64,000 nt of DNA from Parapedobacter koreensis (GCF_900109365.1 NZ_FNZR01000004.1:186001-250000); one strand, 5' to 3'. Shown: positions 6,929 through 16,561, counted from the stretch's first letter. Numbers and translations are program-made. Notes: generated by a model not told the origin, from the letters alone.

Positions 6929-9622
6929 TTACAGATTAAACGTCAGCTTCAGTACCGCCATGCGCCCGCGTAGGTTGTATCGGCTGTAGCCGAACTGGTT
7001 GGCGGATAAACTATAGGTTTCATACGCTGTGATGTTGGCAAGATTCATCAGGTTCAATTCGATATCCGTATTCCACTTACTCAGCTTGTACCGGATACTG
7101 GCGTCCATAAAGAAATAGCTGATGTCTTCCAGCTGCGCCTGGCTGGTGTACTGATGGCGGCCGCTCAGGCGAAGGAACGTATTGCTGAGCGGGGAGTACA
7201 GCAGACTAACCGACTGATCATACCGCAGGATTTGCCTGTCGGGCATGCGGATGGCTGTCTCGCCTGCTACCAGCTTGCTGGTCATCCAAGTACCCGTACC
7301 TTCATAGTTGAGACTGATGCGGTTCCATAGCCGTGCCTCGAAACTGGGAGTGAGGCTGAATGATACATTGTTGTACGGCAATAGCTCGTCATTGAGGAAT
7401 TGGTTGAACCGCGTGGTGCTCCACGTGCCTTTTAAACCCGTCGTGGCACCGAGGGCAAAAATGTATTTGCTGATGCCAGCGGTGGCCGTGAATGTGCTTA
7501 CATCGTTTTCATAGGGCAGTAGCACGGTGCTCGAAATGTTGTCGGTCAATACATTAGAAGCAATGGTATTCGCTGTGGCATGGGTATAGCTAATGCCCAC
7601 ATTCATGAACAGCATGCTGATGTTGCGCTGAAAATTGTAGTTCAGGGCGACGTTATGTGCCCGTTGTTCCTGCAAGGCCGCATCATTGGTCTGCAAACTG
7701 CGGTAGTTGGTGAGGATAGCGCCCCGGTATACGCCGTTGATGTTGCCCATTTGGTTGCTGTACACATAGCTGGCAGATACATAGTCTTCCGGGGTGGTCA
7801 TGTATTTTGCCCGGAAAAACGGATTGAAAAGTAACCGTTCGCTGGTTTCATCGAGGCCGAAACCAACATCTTCATACGCAATGCGCTGCCAGCTAAGCGG
7901 TAGGGAAAGCAACGTTTCCCATTTGCCTTCCTTGAGTTCGTATGTGGCGTTGAGCTGGGCATTATGGCGCTGCCAATGCAGGTTGTTGTCGGCACTCCCG
8001 GTGTAGGCAGACTGCTCGCCGGTGGGCTGCATCAGACGGAGCTGCGAAAGGAGTTGCTGCCATTCGTTGAGCGTACTCAGCCGGTAGCTTTGCATAATCC
8101 GTCCGTTAGGGATGCGGTAACCTACAGCCAGTGTATTGAACCATGTTGGCGTTTCGGTATATTGATATACTGCATCGAAAGGGCGACCCTCATTCAGGAC
8201 ATCTGCATTGATGCCGGATTGGATATCCAGTATCTGTGGGCGATTGAAATGGTTGACGTACCAGTTGACGCTTAGGATATTCCCGTTGCGCAGGGCTGGC
8301 ACGTAATCCAAGGTGTTGGAAAAGTCGCGTATACGATGGCTGATCCGTTGATTCATCGCTGCAGCGTTGCTCGTTAATGCCGCATTGCCCGTTTCACCGG
8401 AATAGCCGATTTTGAGCGCGTTATTCAGGTAATACGTGTCCTTATTAGCCTGTGCATTGAGCGAAACATCGACGAGGAAGGGACTCCGGTTGATTTGCTG
8501 GATTTCACTGTACTGGATGGTATCATCGGCGAGGTATAGGTCATTGGTGCTGTAATAATCCATGTCGTTGTTGTCCAGCAACAGCCCTACATTGGCTTTG
8601 AGTTGCAGCCCGCTGCGGAGATTTACCAGGTTGTTGGCATTCAGCGAACCCGAATGATTAAAATAATAGCGGCTGGTCGGCAATGCCGGATTGCCCACCG
8701 TGCCGGAGGAAAGCAGTTCAGCGGGGCGCGAATTGCCCATGTTGGAAAGCCGTCCTGCCTGGTTGAATGCGGTGAAGTCGGTGGCAAGGTCCGTGCCTAT
8801 GTTGTTGGCCTTGCCCACGTTCAACATTTTATATTTTTTGTTGAATAGGATGGTATTGAGCTCCCCGTCATATTGGCCCGGAAGACCACCGCCCGGTTTG
8901 GCTTGCCCCGTAAGTTCCAGCTTGGCCTCGTCTTTGATTTTGAGATTGAGCGCTACGTTTTCGCTGAGTGTCTTGCCTTGTAGGACGTTCAGCGGTTGGT
9001 GGTTTTGCATCACTTCCACGTCTTTGACCATCGCATGGGGGATGGTTTTGGTGCCGATGGCATATTTGTCATCCAGCAAATCGTCCCCATCCACATAGAA
9101 GTTGGATATGGCCTTGCCGTTGTATTTGATCTGGCCGTTTTCTTCCACCTCTACGCCGGGCATGCGCTTCAGCACATCGCCGATGGTACGGTCCTCGGGC
9201 TTGGTGAACGAAGCGACGTCATAGCTCAACGTATCGCCTCGCAGGTTGATTTTCGGTCGGCTTTTGACCTCCACTTCGGCCAAATCTATGGCTTCTTCCT
9301 CCATGAGGATGTCATAGTGATTGTTGTCGGCTGCAAGCGGTATCGATACCTTTTTGAAACCAAGGTGGTTGATTTCAATATGGAGCCTGGAGATATCAAT
9401 CGTATCCCGCCACGCAAGCAGGAAGGTTCCTTGGCTGTCAGCAGTCTTAAAGGCCAGCACACGTTGCCGATCGTTTTTAACGGTCACACTGGCATAAGGC
9501 ACAGGCTTCCCGTCTGGTGTTTCCAGTCTGCCTTGTAGCTGCCTGCTTTGAGAAAAAACAAGGACAGACCACAAGGATAGGTATATAAATAGCGATACGA
9601 CTTTCATACCTTGAAATTTCAT
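6929..9622 (-). CDS. TonB-receptor-like outer membrane beta-barrel protein
   Basis: An 897-residue exported protein: signal peptide (VVSLFIYLSLWSVLVFS), a carboxypeptidase-regulatory-like domain (LQGRLETPDGKPVPYASVTVK), a plug-like domain (DVLKRMPGVEVEENGQIKYNGK), then a long barrel ending in LTFNL with the C-terminal aromatic typical of outer membrane proteins. It belongs to the outer membrane beta-barrel family that pairs with GLPGLI proteins. Starts at 9622 and 9607 are both plausible; 9622 has GGTGGGTG upstream. It forms an operon with the GLPGLI gene, divergent from a two-component system. Confidence 0.86.
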   Translation of the reverse strand: MKFQGMKVVSLFIYLSLWSVLVFSQSRQLQGRLETPDGKPVPYASVTVKNDRQRVLAFKTADSQGTFLLAWRDTIDISRLHIEINHLGFKKVSIPLAADNNHYDILMEEEAIDLAEVEVKSRPKINLRGDTLSYDVASFTKPEDRTIGDVLKRMPGVEVEENGQIKYNGKAISNFYVDGDDLLDDKYAIGTKTIPHAMVKDVEVMQNHQPLNVLQGKTLSENVALNLKIKDEAKLELTGQAKPGGGLPGQYDGELNTILFNKKYKMLNVGKANNIGTDLATDFTAFNQAGRLSNMGNSRPAELLSSGTVGNPALPTSRYYFNHSGSLNANNLVNLRSGLQLKANVGLLLDNNDMDYYSTNDLYLADDTIQYSEIQQINRSPFLVDVSLNAQANKDTYYLNNALKIGYSGETGNAALTSNAAAMNQRISHRIRDFSNTLDYVPALRNGNILSVNWYVNHFNRPQILDIQSGINADVLNEGRPFDAVYQYTETPTWFNTLAVGYRIPNGRIMQSYRLSTLNEWQQLLSQLRLMQPTGEQSAYTGSADNNLHWQRHNAQLNATYELKEGKWETLLSLPLSWQRIAYEDVGFGLDETSERLLFNPFFRAKYMTTPEDYVSASYVYSNQMGNINGVYRGAILTNYRSLQTNDAALQEQRAHNVALNYNFQRNISMLFMNVGISYTHATANTIASNVLTDNISSTVLLPYENDVSTFTATAGISKYIFALGATTGLKGTWSTTRFNQFLNDELLPYNNVSFSLTPSFEARLWNRISLNYEGTGTWMTSKLVAGETAIRMPDRQILRYDQSVSLLYSPLSNTFLRLSGRHQYTSQAQLEDISYFFMDASIRYKLSKWNTDIELNLMNLANITAYETYSLSANQFGYSRYNLRGRMAVLKLTFNL

Positions 9623-9636
9623 TGCATCACCCACCA

Positions 9637-10575
9637 CTATTTATCTTCCAACTCTAAAGGATTGTTTGGGTTTTTAACCTTGCCTGTTTTCATGGTCATC
9701 TCGCGCATAGCATTGAACTCGTCCGGCGATAGTTCCCGTCCGTTTTGATCTTTCATGACGATTTTCCGCGCTACATTGGCTCCTGCTGGTACATCGATGC
9801 CGCGTAAGGCATTGGCCATGGGATCTTTGTCGAATGCTGCCTTCGCCTTGGCGAAATCCTTAGCAGTAGTGGTTATTGCATCTTTGGGTAATACGATTTC
9901 AATGCTGCCACCTTCTTGTTTGTCAAAGCCGGCGTAGCGAAAAACGACCTCTTTCCTGCTGTCTTCTGCTTCAAGGATAAGCCCTGGTAACCCATGCAGT
10001 TTCCAGGGGCCGTAGGGAAAAGGCAGTTCCGTCGTAAACCACGCCGTGTATTCCCGTCCACCGAAGGTGCCTGTGGCCTGCTGGCACGCGTAGCCACCAA
10101 TTTCTTTGACCCCGTCACCGATTTGCCAGTCTATCAGGGGATATGCCTGTGGGATGATATAAGTGCCCGTGCCCATGGAACTGGAGAGGTATGCGCTATT
10201 CTCCTGCGGAAATAAGTATAGCGTCTCGTTGGATACATTGGGCGAACTGACGAAAATTCGGGACTGGTTCATTCCATTGCGGGCTCCTGCTTTGCCTGCA
10301 TCCACCCGTTGTTTTTCTTCCATGTCTTTTTTCATTTTTTCCAGCATGGTAGCCAGGGCGAAGCTGTTGTACATGGAAGATCGCTTGCCGAAGTAAAGCA
10401 TCATTTCTTCTTTGCGCGGATTGTCCCGGAAGTTGGTATCATCTACGTGAACCAGTTCATACTTGACATGGGCCAATGCTACGTCGTTTTCCTGTGCCAG
10501 CGCTGTAAATAAATGGCTGAAAAGAGAACCGCCCACCAGGAAGGCTGCCATTGAAATGTTTCGTATATTCATCAT
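9637..10575 (-). CDS. GLPGLI family exported protein
   Basis: A 312-residue protein with an N-terminal signal peptide (MAAFLVGGSLFSHLFTALAQ) and the family signature HGLPGLILEAEDS following PFPYGPWKL. GLPGLI proteins are Bacteroidota-specific, exported, of unknown function, and often encoded next to a TonB-receptor-like barrel, as here. The pair is probably co-transcribed, since the barrel gene begins just past this stop. The 184-base gap to the divergent kinase gene contains six phased GTGTTAA repeats, the likely control site. Confidence 0.88.
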   Translation of the reverse strand: MMNIRNISMAAFLVGGSLFSHLFTALAQENDVALAHVKYELVHVDDTNFRDNPRKEEMMLYFGKRSSMYNSFALATMLEKMKKDMEEKQRVDAGKAGARNGMNQSRIFVSSPNVSNETLYLFPQENSAYLSSSMGTGTYIIPQAYPLIDWQIGDGVKEIGGYACQQATGTFGGREYTAWFTTELPFPYGPWKLHGLPGLILEAEDSRKEVVFRYAGFDKQEGGSIEIVLPKDAITTTAKDFAKAKAAFDKDPMANALRGIDVPAGANVARKIVMKDQNGRELSPDEFNAMREMTMKTGKVKNPNNPLELEDK

Positions 10576-10642
10576 CTTAAAATTTTTGAATGGTATTCAA
10601 GGGCAAAAGTAGGATGGTAGCGCAGTTGAATCTTTGTTTTTA

Positions 10643-10707
10643 GTGTTAAGCAGTGTTAACGTCATCCACTTGTGTTAAATACTGTTAACGAGTGTTAAGC
10701 GGTGTTA
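10643..10707. promoter_or_regulatory. Six GTGTTAA direct repeats in helical phase
   Basis: GTGTTAA or a one-base variant occurs at 10643, 10653, 10672, 10682, 10692 and 10702 (the last as GTGTTAT). Spacing is 10 bases within two clusters (two copies, then four), and the clusters are 19 bases apart, so all copies sit on nearly the same DNA face. This is how OmpR-family response regulators bind. The block lies between the GLPGLI/barrel operon and the kinase/regulator operon. Confidence 0.75.
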
Positions 10708-10759
10708 TATTTGACCGGCGAACACGCTCAAAACCTGTCAGGTTTTATAGCTTTGTAGC

Positions 10760-12316
10760 ATGATGTCCAAAAGGATACGTTTCATCGTCATTATCGTCAG
10801 TTGTTCATTGGCGGGGATACTCCTTTTTCAGGGGTATTGGCTGTATAATTCCTACTTGCTCTCCGCAGAACGGTTTGATCGGGAGGTGGCCGATGTAATG
10901 AAGCGCTTGGAACGTACGCATGCGCTGGCGGATGTGGAGGCGATGGGCCTGCTTTCTGATAGCACGGCTAAAGACGATATCGGCCGATTGGCAAAAATGG
11001 TCGATTTCCTGCTTTCCGGCCCACGCCCATATCCAGATAGTGCGTTGGAAGATCGGCGTGGGAACCGTAAGTTTATCACCGAATCAAAGATGATGCTTAC
11101 CTATCGGGATGATGCCGATACCTCAGAAATGCCTATGCATATCGGCTTGGATAGCATGGTGGCGTTTACAGCGCGTATCGGGGATTCCGTCGTGGGTGCT
11201 CCACGGATACAGATGCGGTTGAATAAACCCGGGCAGCTATTTGCACTGAATACATCATACGATTACTCGCAGGATGAATTTTCAACATTAAATACAGGCC
11301 TCGCCCATGAAGTAGACTCATTGCTACGGTCAGCGGGCATCGGATCGCCTTTTGCCATTAAATTGAGTAATTTCAACGGGAAAGGCGATGCGTACGTTTC
11401 GGATAGTACACTTTTTGGGCATCGGCCGGAAGCGGCCGTCAACGAGGTGAAGATTGGCTTGCTTAAGCCTTTCCGGCTCACACTGGCCGTAGCGAATGAC
11501 GTGATTTACATACTGAACGATATGCTTTGGGTGCTATTGGCTTCATTGGCCATCGTCGGCATCACAGCTTGGGCTTTCGTCGCCATGCTCCGCACTATCT
11601 TCCAGCAGAAACGGCTGTCAGCTATCAAAAGCGATTTTATAAACAACATGACGCACGAGTTTAAAACACCGATTGCTACGGTGTCGCTGGCGGTGGAAGC
11701 CATGAAGAATTTCGACGTGATGGACAGGCCGGAGCAGGCGAAGGAATACCTCGACATTTGCGACCATGAGTTGAAACGCATATCGGTAATGGTGGAGAAG
11801 GTGCTGAAGATGGCTGCATTTGAGCGGCTTGATCTCAAACTATCTTTGCAGAAAGCCGACATTGGAAAGCTGGTGCATGATGTGGTGGAAAATATGCGGC
11901 CACAATGGGAAAAAAAGGCAGCAAAATTGGCTATCAAAGCTGAAAACGACAGCGTGGAAGCCATGGTAGATCAGGCACACCTTGCCAATGTGGTATATAA
12001 CCTGATAGACAACAGCTTAAAATACACGGTTAATGTGCCTGAAATTGAGATAACATATGGTTTGATCGGCAATGGTCATGTGCGGTTGGCGGTGAGCGAC
12101 AATGGCATTGGCATCCCTACGGCGTATCGCGAGCGCGTGTTTGAAAATTTCTTTCGCGTACCTACTGGCAATATCCACAATGCTAAAGGGTTCGGCCTGG
12201 GTTTGGGGTATGTGTCCACCATTGTTCAGAAACATCAAGGCAACATTGATGTGAAAAGCACGGTCGGGATAGGCAGCACATTCGCCATTACGTTTCCGGT
12301 AACCCCCTATCAATAA
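10760..12316 (+). CDS. Sensor histidine kinase
   Basis: A 518-residue two-component kinase. Membrane helices near residues 7-28 and 247-275 flank a periplasmic sensor domain of about 215 residues. The HisKA segment NNMTHEFKTPIATVSLA carries the phospho-acceptor His299. The ATPase domain has N (LIDNSLKY), G1 (SDNGIGIP) and G2 (GFGLGLGYV) boxes. It is followed 16 bases later by its response regulator. Its likely signal is envelope-related, given the divergent GLPGLI/barrel operon and the shared repeat block upstream. Confidence 0.93.
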   Translation: MMSKRIRFIVIIVSCSLAGILLFQGYWLYNSYLLSAERFDREVADVMKRLERTHALADVEAMGLLSDSTAKDDIGRLAKMVDFLLSGPRPYPDSALEDRRGNRKFITESKMMLTYRDDADTSEMPMHIGLDSMVAFTARIGDSVVGAPRIQMRLNKPGQLFALNTSYDYSQDEFSTLNTGLAHEVDSLLRSAGIGSPFAIKLSNFNGKGDAYVSDSTLFGHRPEAAVNEVKIGLLKPFRLTLAVANDVIYILNDMLWVLLASLAIVGITAWAFVAMLRTIFQQKRLSAIKSDFINNMTHEFKTPIATVSLAVEAMKNFDVMDRPEQAKEYLDICDHELKRISVMVEKVLKMAAFERLDLKLSLQKADIGKLVHDVVENMRPQWEKKAAKLAIKAENDSVEAMVDQAHLANVVYNLIDNSLKYTVNVPEIEITYGLIGNGHVRLAVSDNGIGIPTAYRERVFENFFRVPTGNIHNAKGFGLGLGYVSTIVQKHQGNIDVKSTVGIGSTFAITFPVTPYQ

Positions 12317-12332
12317 TAAACCAACCCGAAAA

Positions 12333-13043
12333 ATGGCGCAAGACACCGGAAAATTAAGCGTATTGCTGGCAGAAGACGAACCCTTCTTGGGGAAAATCGT
12401 CAAAGAGAGCTTGGAATCGAGGGGTTTTGAGGTGTTGTGGGTGCAGGATGGACTTAAGGCTTATTCGGCGTTCCGGACGTTCAACCCGGCTATCTGCATT
12501 TTTGATGTGATGATGCCCACCAAAGATGGGTTTACGCTTACCGAAGAAATCCGCAAAGTGAACGAACAGGTACCTATTATTTTCCTTACAGCTAAATCGT
12601 TGACCGAAGATGTGGTAAGAGGCTTTGAATTGGGCGGGAATGATTACCTCAAAAAACCGTTTAGCATGGAGGAGCTTATCGTGCGGATGAAAGCATTATT
12701 GAATAGGCCAATCAAACAACCGAACCACACTTCCAGCGAACAATTTGTTATTGGCAAATATGTATTTAACAGTGCATTGCAGGAACTCGCCATGGATGGA
12801 GAGGCTGTAAAACTTTCCTTTCGCGAGTCTGCCTTACTCAAGATGCTGGTAGAAAATAAAAATCAAGTATTGGATCGAAAAATGGCGTTGGGTTTTCTAT
12901 GGGGCGAGGATAGTTTCTTCAATGCGCGGAGTATGGACGTATTCATTACGAAACTGCGCAAACACCTTAAGAAGGATAGCAACATTGAAATCGTCAACAT
13001 CCGGGGAATAGGCTATAAACTGATGGTAGACGATGATAGTTAA
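12333..13043 (+). CDS. OmpR/PhoB-type response regulator
   Basis: A 236-residue regulator with a receiver domain (phospho-acceptor Asp58 in ICIFDVMMP, the conserved Thr/Lys in LTAKS and LKKPFSMEEL) and a C-terminal winged helix (LSFRESALLKMLVENKNQVLDRKMAL, then VFITKLRKHLKKDSNIEIVNIRGIGYKL). It is co-transcribed with the kinase. As an OmpR-type protein it should bind direct repeats spaced about one helical turn, exactly what lies at 10643-10707. Confidence 0.94.
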   Translation: MAQDTGKLSVLLAEDEPFLGKIVKESLESRGFEVLWVQDGLKAYSAFRTFNPAICIFDVMMPTKDGFTLTEEIRKVNEQVPIIFLTAKSLTEDVVRGFELGGNDYLKKPFSMEELIVRMKALLNRPIKQPNHTSSEQFVIGKYVFNSALQELAMDGEAVKLSFRESALLKMLVENKNQVLDRKMALGFLWGEDSFFNARSMDVFITKLRKHLKKDSNIEIVNIRGIGYKLMVDDDS

Positions 13044-13079
13044 GAAAAAAGGGGCGGCTTTATAGGCACCCCTTTTTTC
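13044..13079. terminator. Bidirectional terminator
   Basis: GAAAAAAGGGG (13044-13054) pairs with CCCCTTTTTTC (13069-13079) around a 14-base centre. A-runs and T-runs flank the stem on both strands. It serves the two-component operon (+) and the small lipoprotein gene (-). Confidence 0.8.
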
Positions 13080-13112
13080 AGATTTTTTGATCTGGCTTTT
13101 TAAGCGCTAATC

Positions 13113-13322
13113 TTACAAAGAATCAGTTGACAAAGAGTCAAGTGAGTCGATAGCAGCACCACCGATAGAATCGATAGAATCTGTAGTAGCATCAACTTCT
13201 GCTTCAATTTCGTTTGTCAATGAATCAGCAGTTTCTTCGCTTTCAGAAGTAGTTGAATTACAAGCTGCGATAGCTACAGAAAGAGCCAAACCTAAAAAAC
13301 CGAATTTAAATACGTTTTTCAT
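13113..13322 (-). CDS. Small acidic lipoprotein
   Basis: A 69-residue protein: lipoprotein signal MKNVFKFGFLGLALSVAIAAC with the lipobox Cys at 21, then a very acidic, low-complexity tail built of Asp-Ser repeats (TDSIDSIGGAAIDSLDSLSTDSL). Similar short acidic lipoproteins are common and uncharacterised in Sphingobacteriaceae. Lysine near the N-terminus and high likely expression suggest an abundant envelope peptide, but no function can be assigned. It is monocistronic, with a terminator 34 bases downstream of its stop. Confidence 0.75.
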   Translation of the reverse strand: MKNVFKFGFLGLALSVAIAACNSTTSESEETADSLTNEIEAEVDATTDSIDSIGGAAIDSLDSLSTDSL

Positions 13323-13496
13323 TGTTAATTTCCTTTTTTGGTTAAAACAAATTTGTTTATTTATCCCTTAATACATGGGTACAGGAAAAGGTAACCCAAA
13401 AATTTTTAAAAAATCCAGCGTAGCGAGATCCCGAAACGGGCGTGTAGGAACCTGATGGTTTTGCAGGAAACAAAAGAATGCCGTATCTTGTAACCC

Positions 13497-15128
13497 ATGA
13501 TAAGCCTTGATTTTAACCAAAATGAGGATTTGAATAAGCTGGCGGTTTCCGAATTGAAAAATCGGTTGAGAAAGGTGTATGTGGGAGGTGGAGCCAAGGC
13601 TGCCGAAAAACAGCAGGCGAAGGGCAAGTTATTGGCCCGTGAACGGATAACTTACCTGCTGGATGATGGGAAGCCTTGGCTGGAAATCGGCGCGTTGGCC
13701 GCTGAAGGGATGTATGCCGAGCATGGCGGTTGTCCATCGGCCGGTGTAGTGGCGGGCATCGGTTATGTCGCGGGGCGGCAGTGCGTGGTGGTGGCCAACG
13801 ATGCTACGGTAAAGGCTGGCGCTTGGTTTCCGATGACGGCCAAGAAAAACCTGCGTGCACAGGAAATCGCCATGGAAAACCGATTACCTATTATATACCT
13901 CGTGGATTCCGCCGGGGTATACCTGCCTATGCAGGACGAGATATTTCCTGATAAGGAACATTTTGGCCGTATCTTCCGCAATAACGCCCGGATGAGCAGC
14001 GAGGGTATCGTGCAGATAGCGGCCATCATGGGTGCATGTGTGGCGGGCGGTGCTTACCTGCCCATCATGAGTGACGAGGCAATGATCGTGGAAGGCACGG
14101 GATCCGTGTTCCTGGCCGGGTCATACTTGGTCAAATCAGCCATTGGCGAGTCGGTAGATAACGAAACGCTGGGCGGGGCAACCACGCATTGTGAAATTTC
14201 GGGAGTGACAGATTATAAACAGCCGGACGACAAGACTTGCTTGGATTCCATCCGCAAAATCATGGGTATGCTGGGCAAGCCAAAGGACGCGGGTTTTGAC
14301 CGCATAAAGGCAGCACCTCCTAAATTGGATGAGCACGAAGTCTATGGCATATTGCCTTCGTCGCGTGAGAAACCCTATGATACCAAGGCGATCATCCAGC
14401 GATTGGTCGATAATTCCGAATTTGAGGAATACAAAGCATTGTATGGGCAGAGCATTGTCTGTGGGCTCGGCCGGGTGGATGGCTGGGCGGTAGGTTTTGT
14501 GGCTAACCAACGCTCAGTAGTGAAAACAAAGAAAGGGGAAATGCAGTTTGGTGGCGTGATCTATTCGGATGCCGCGGACAAGGCTACGCGCTTCATCATG
14601 AATTGCAACCAAAAAAAGATACCGCTGGTCTTCTTACAGGACGTGACGGGCTTCATGGTGGGAAGCCGTGCCGAGCAGGGGGGCATCATCAAAGATGGCG
14701 CTAAAATGGTCAACGCAGTGGCCAATTCCGTAGTGCCTAAAATCACTATCGTAATGGGAAACTCGTATGGGGCAGGCAACTATGCCATGTGCGGCAAGGC
14801 CTATGATCCCCGCCTGATCTTCGCGTGGCCATCAGCCAAAATAGCGGTAATGGGTGGCGTCCAAGCTGCAAAGACGCTGCTCCAAATCCAAACGGCATCG
14901 ACGAAAGCAACGAATACAGAAATCGATGCTGCGGCAGAAGAGGCGTTGCTCAAGGAAATTACCGAGCGGTATGACGAGCAAACGACACCTTATTATGCGG
15001 CTGCACGGCTTTGGGTAGATGGCATCATTGACCCGCTTGATACGCGGAAGGTGATTTCCATGGGCATAGAAGCGGCTAACCAATCGCCCATCGAGAAACC
15101 ATTTAGTGTAGGGGTGATACAGACGTAA
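13497..15128 (+). CDS. Acyl-CoA carboxylase, carboxyltransferase (beta) subunit
   Basis: A 543-residue biotin-dependent carboxyltransferase of the propionyl/methylcrotonyl-CoA carboxylase beta family. Both halves of the fold are present: the acyl-CoA half (GKLLARERITYLLD, GCPSAGVVAGIGYV) and the carboxybiotin half (IPLVFLQDVTGFMVGSRAEQGG, ITIVMGNSYGAGNYAMCG). HCEISGVTDY and the length fit methylcrotonyl-CoA carboxylase beta best, which would place it in leucine breakdown. No biotin-carboxylase alpha subunit is adjacent. It is followed 18 bases later by an acyl-CoA dehydrogenase. Confidence 0.9.
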   Translation: MISLDFNQNEDLNKLAVSELKNRLRKVYVGGGAKAAEKQQAKGKLLARERITYLLDDGKPWLEIGALAAEGMYAEHGGCPSAGVVAGIGYVAGRQCVVVANDATVKAGAWFPMTAKKNLRAQEIAMENRLPIIYLVDSAGVYLPMQDEIFPDKEHFGRIFRNNARMSSEGIVQIAAIMGACVAGGAYLPIMSDEAMIVEGTGSVFLAGSYLVKSAIGESVDNETLGGATTHCEISGVTDYKQPDDKTCLDSIRKIMGMLGKPKDAGFDRIKAAPPKLDEHEVYGILPSSREKPYDTKAIIQRLVDNSEFEEYKALYGQSIVCGLGRVDGWAVGFVANQRSVVKTKKGEMQFGGVIYSDAADKATRFIMNCNQKKIPLVFLQDVTGFMVGSRAEQGGIIKDGAKMVNAVANSVVPKITIVMGNSYGAGNYAMCGKAYDPRLIFAWPSAKIAVMGGVQAAKTLLQIQTASTKATNTEIDAAAEEALLKEITERYDEQTTPYYAAARLWVDGIIDPLDTRKVISMGIEAANQSPIEKPFSVGVIQT

Positions 15129-15146
15129 AACCAAAATCAAAACGCT

Positions 15147-16496
15147 ATGTTTTCAAAAATCAAAAAGGCTTACCAGCTATTCAAAAGCATCGATTTCGAG
15201 CAGTTGGATAAGCTGTCACGGAAAATAGATCTGCCAAAAGCGATGGAGTCTTTCTCCCAATTGGACGATAAACAACTCAAAGGCCTGATGAAGATGTTGG
15301 AAGGCGGGGAGCCCAAAAAAGAATTGCCACCTATCAACAGCGACTTCTACGAGTTGCACTTGCGCTTGGATGATGAAGACCGCGCACTGCAACTCCGGGT
15401 ACGCGAGTTCATGGAACGTGAGATACGCCCGTTGGTCAACCACTATTGGCTGCGGGATGAATTTCCCTTTGAGATCATCCCGAAGCTGGCCGAATTGGAT
15501 ATCTGCGGCCTTACTTACAAAGGCTATGGCTGTGCGGGAAGGTCGTCATTGATGGAAGGCATCATTGCCATGGAAATCGCACGGATAGATGCGTCCGTGG
15601 CTACGTTTTTCGGAGTGCAAAGTGGCCTGGCTATGGGATCGATATACCTCTGCGGATCCGACGAGCAGAAGCAGGAATGGCTGCCGGCGATGCAGCAGAT
15701 GAAGCTGATTGGGGCTTTCGGCCTTACCGAACCAGAAGTGGGATCCGGGGCTGCTGGCGGGTTGACGGTAACTGCCCATAAGACCGACAAGGGCTGGGTG
15801 CTTAACGGACAGAAAAAGTGGATTGGCAATGCCCCTTTTGCCGATGTGACCATCATCTGGGCTAAGGACGTGGGCGATGGCGAGGTAAAGGGTTTCCTGG
15901 TACGGAAAGGCACACCGGGGTTTGAAGTGGAAAAGATCAAAGGTAAGATGGCATTGCGCATCGTTCAGAATGGGTTGATTACCCTGACGGATTGCATAGT
16001 GCCCGAGAGCGACCGCCTACAACATGCCAATTCGTTTAAAGATACGGCAAAGGTATTGCAACTGACGCGGGCAGGCGTGGCCTGGATGGCCGTGGGCTGC
16101 GCGTGCGGTGCGTATGAAAATGCGCTTGACTATACCCGAAAACGCAAGCAATTTGGCAAGCCAATCGCTTCTTTCCAACTCATTCAAAACCACCTCGTGG
16201 AGATGCTGTCCAACCTTACGGCTATGCAAGCATTAGTGTATCGCCTTTCGGAATTGCAGGACACCGGGATGCTGCGCGATGAACATGCTTCGTTGGCCAA
16301 GGTATTTTGCACACTCCGCACACGGGATATCGTAAGCCAGGCACGTGAGGTAATGGGTGGCAATGGTATACTGTTGGAATACGACGTGGCCCGCTTCCTT
16401 GCTGATGCCGAAGCCATCTATTCTTATGAAGGTACCAAAGAGATTAATTCACTGATTGTTGGCAGGTCGATTACGGGGTTCAGCGCGTTTGTTTGA
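15147..16496 (+). CDS. Acyl-CoA dehydrogenase (glutaryl-CoA dehydrogenase-like)
   Basis: A 449-residue FAD enzyme. It has an extra N-terminal helical segment of about 65 residues, then the standard ACAD fold: FGLTEPEVGSGAAGG (flavin/substrate loop), RKQFGKPIASFQLIQ, and YEGTKEINSLIVGRSITG with the probable catalytic Glu. The last motif is closest to glutaryl-CoA dehydrogenase and its relatives. With the carboxylase upstream it suggests branched-chain or dicarboxylic acyl-CoA catabolism; the exact substrate is not decided by sequence. Confidence 0.88.
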   Translation: MFSKIKKAYQLFKSIDFEQLDKLSRKIDLPKAMESFSQLDDKQLKGLMKMLEGGEPKKELPPINSDFYELHLRLDDEDRALQLRVREFMEREIRPLVNHYWLRDEFPFEIIPKLAELDICGLTYKGYGCAGRSSLMEGIIAMEIARIDASVATFFGVQSGLAMGSIYLCGSDEQKQEWLPAMQQMKLIGAFGLTEPEVGSGAAGGLTVTAHKTDKGWVLNGQKKWIGNAPFADVTIIWAKDVGDGEVKGFLVRKGTPGFEVEKIKGKMALRIVQNGLITLTDCIVPESDRLQHANSFKDTAKVLQLTRAGVAWMAVGCACGAYENALDYTRKRKQFGKPIASFQLIQNHLVEMLSNLTAMQALVYRLSELQDTGMLRDEHASLAKVFCTLRTRDIVSQAREVMGGNGILLEYDVARFLADAEAIYSYEGTKEINSLIVGRSITGFSAFV

Positions 16497-16511
16497 CAGC
16501 GTCAAAATTGT

Positions 16512-16561
16512 AAGTTGTAAGCCGTAAGTTAAAAGAACTTTTAACTTACGGCTTACAACTT
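16512..16561. terminator. Perfect 24-bp hairpin between convergent genes
   Basis: A 24-base arm (16512-16535) is followed by two bases and its perfect complement (16538-16561). The right arm ends on the first base of the yidC stop codon. Each arm repeats the words GTAAG and TAAGTT. As a nearly loop-less palindrome between the acyl-CoA dehydrogenase (+) and yidC (-) it should end transcription from both sides; it may also be one copy of a dispersed palindromic repeat family. Confidence 0.7.

Noticed and set aside
16512-16561. Inverted repeats of an insertion sequence
   Set aside because: The arms are separated by two bases only and no transposase or target duplication is present.
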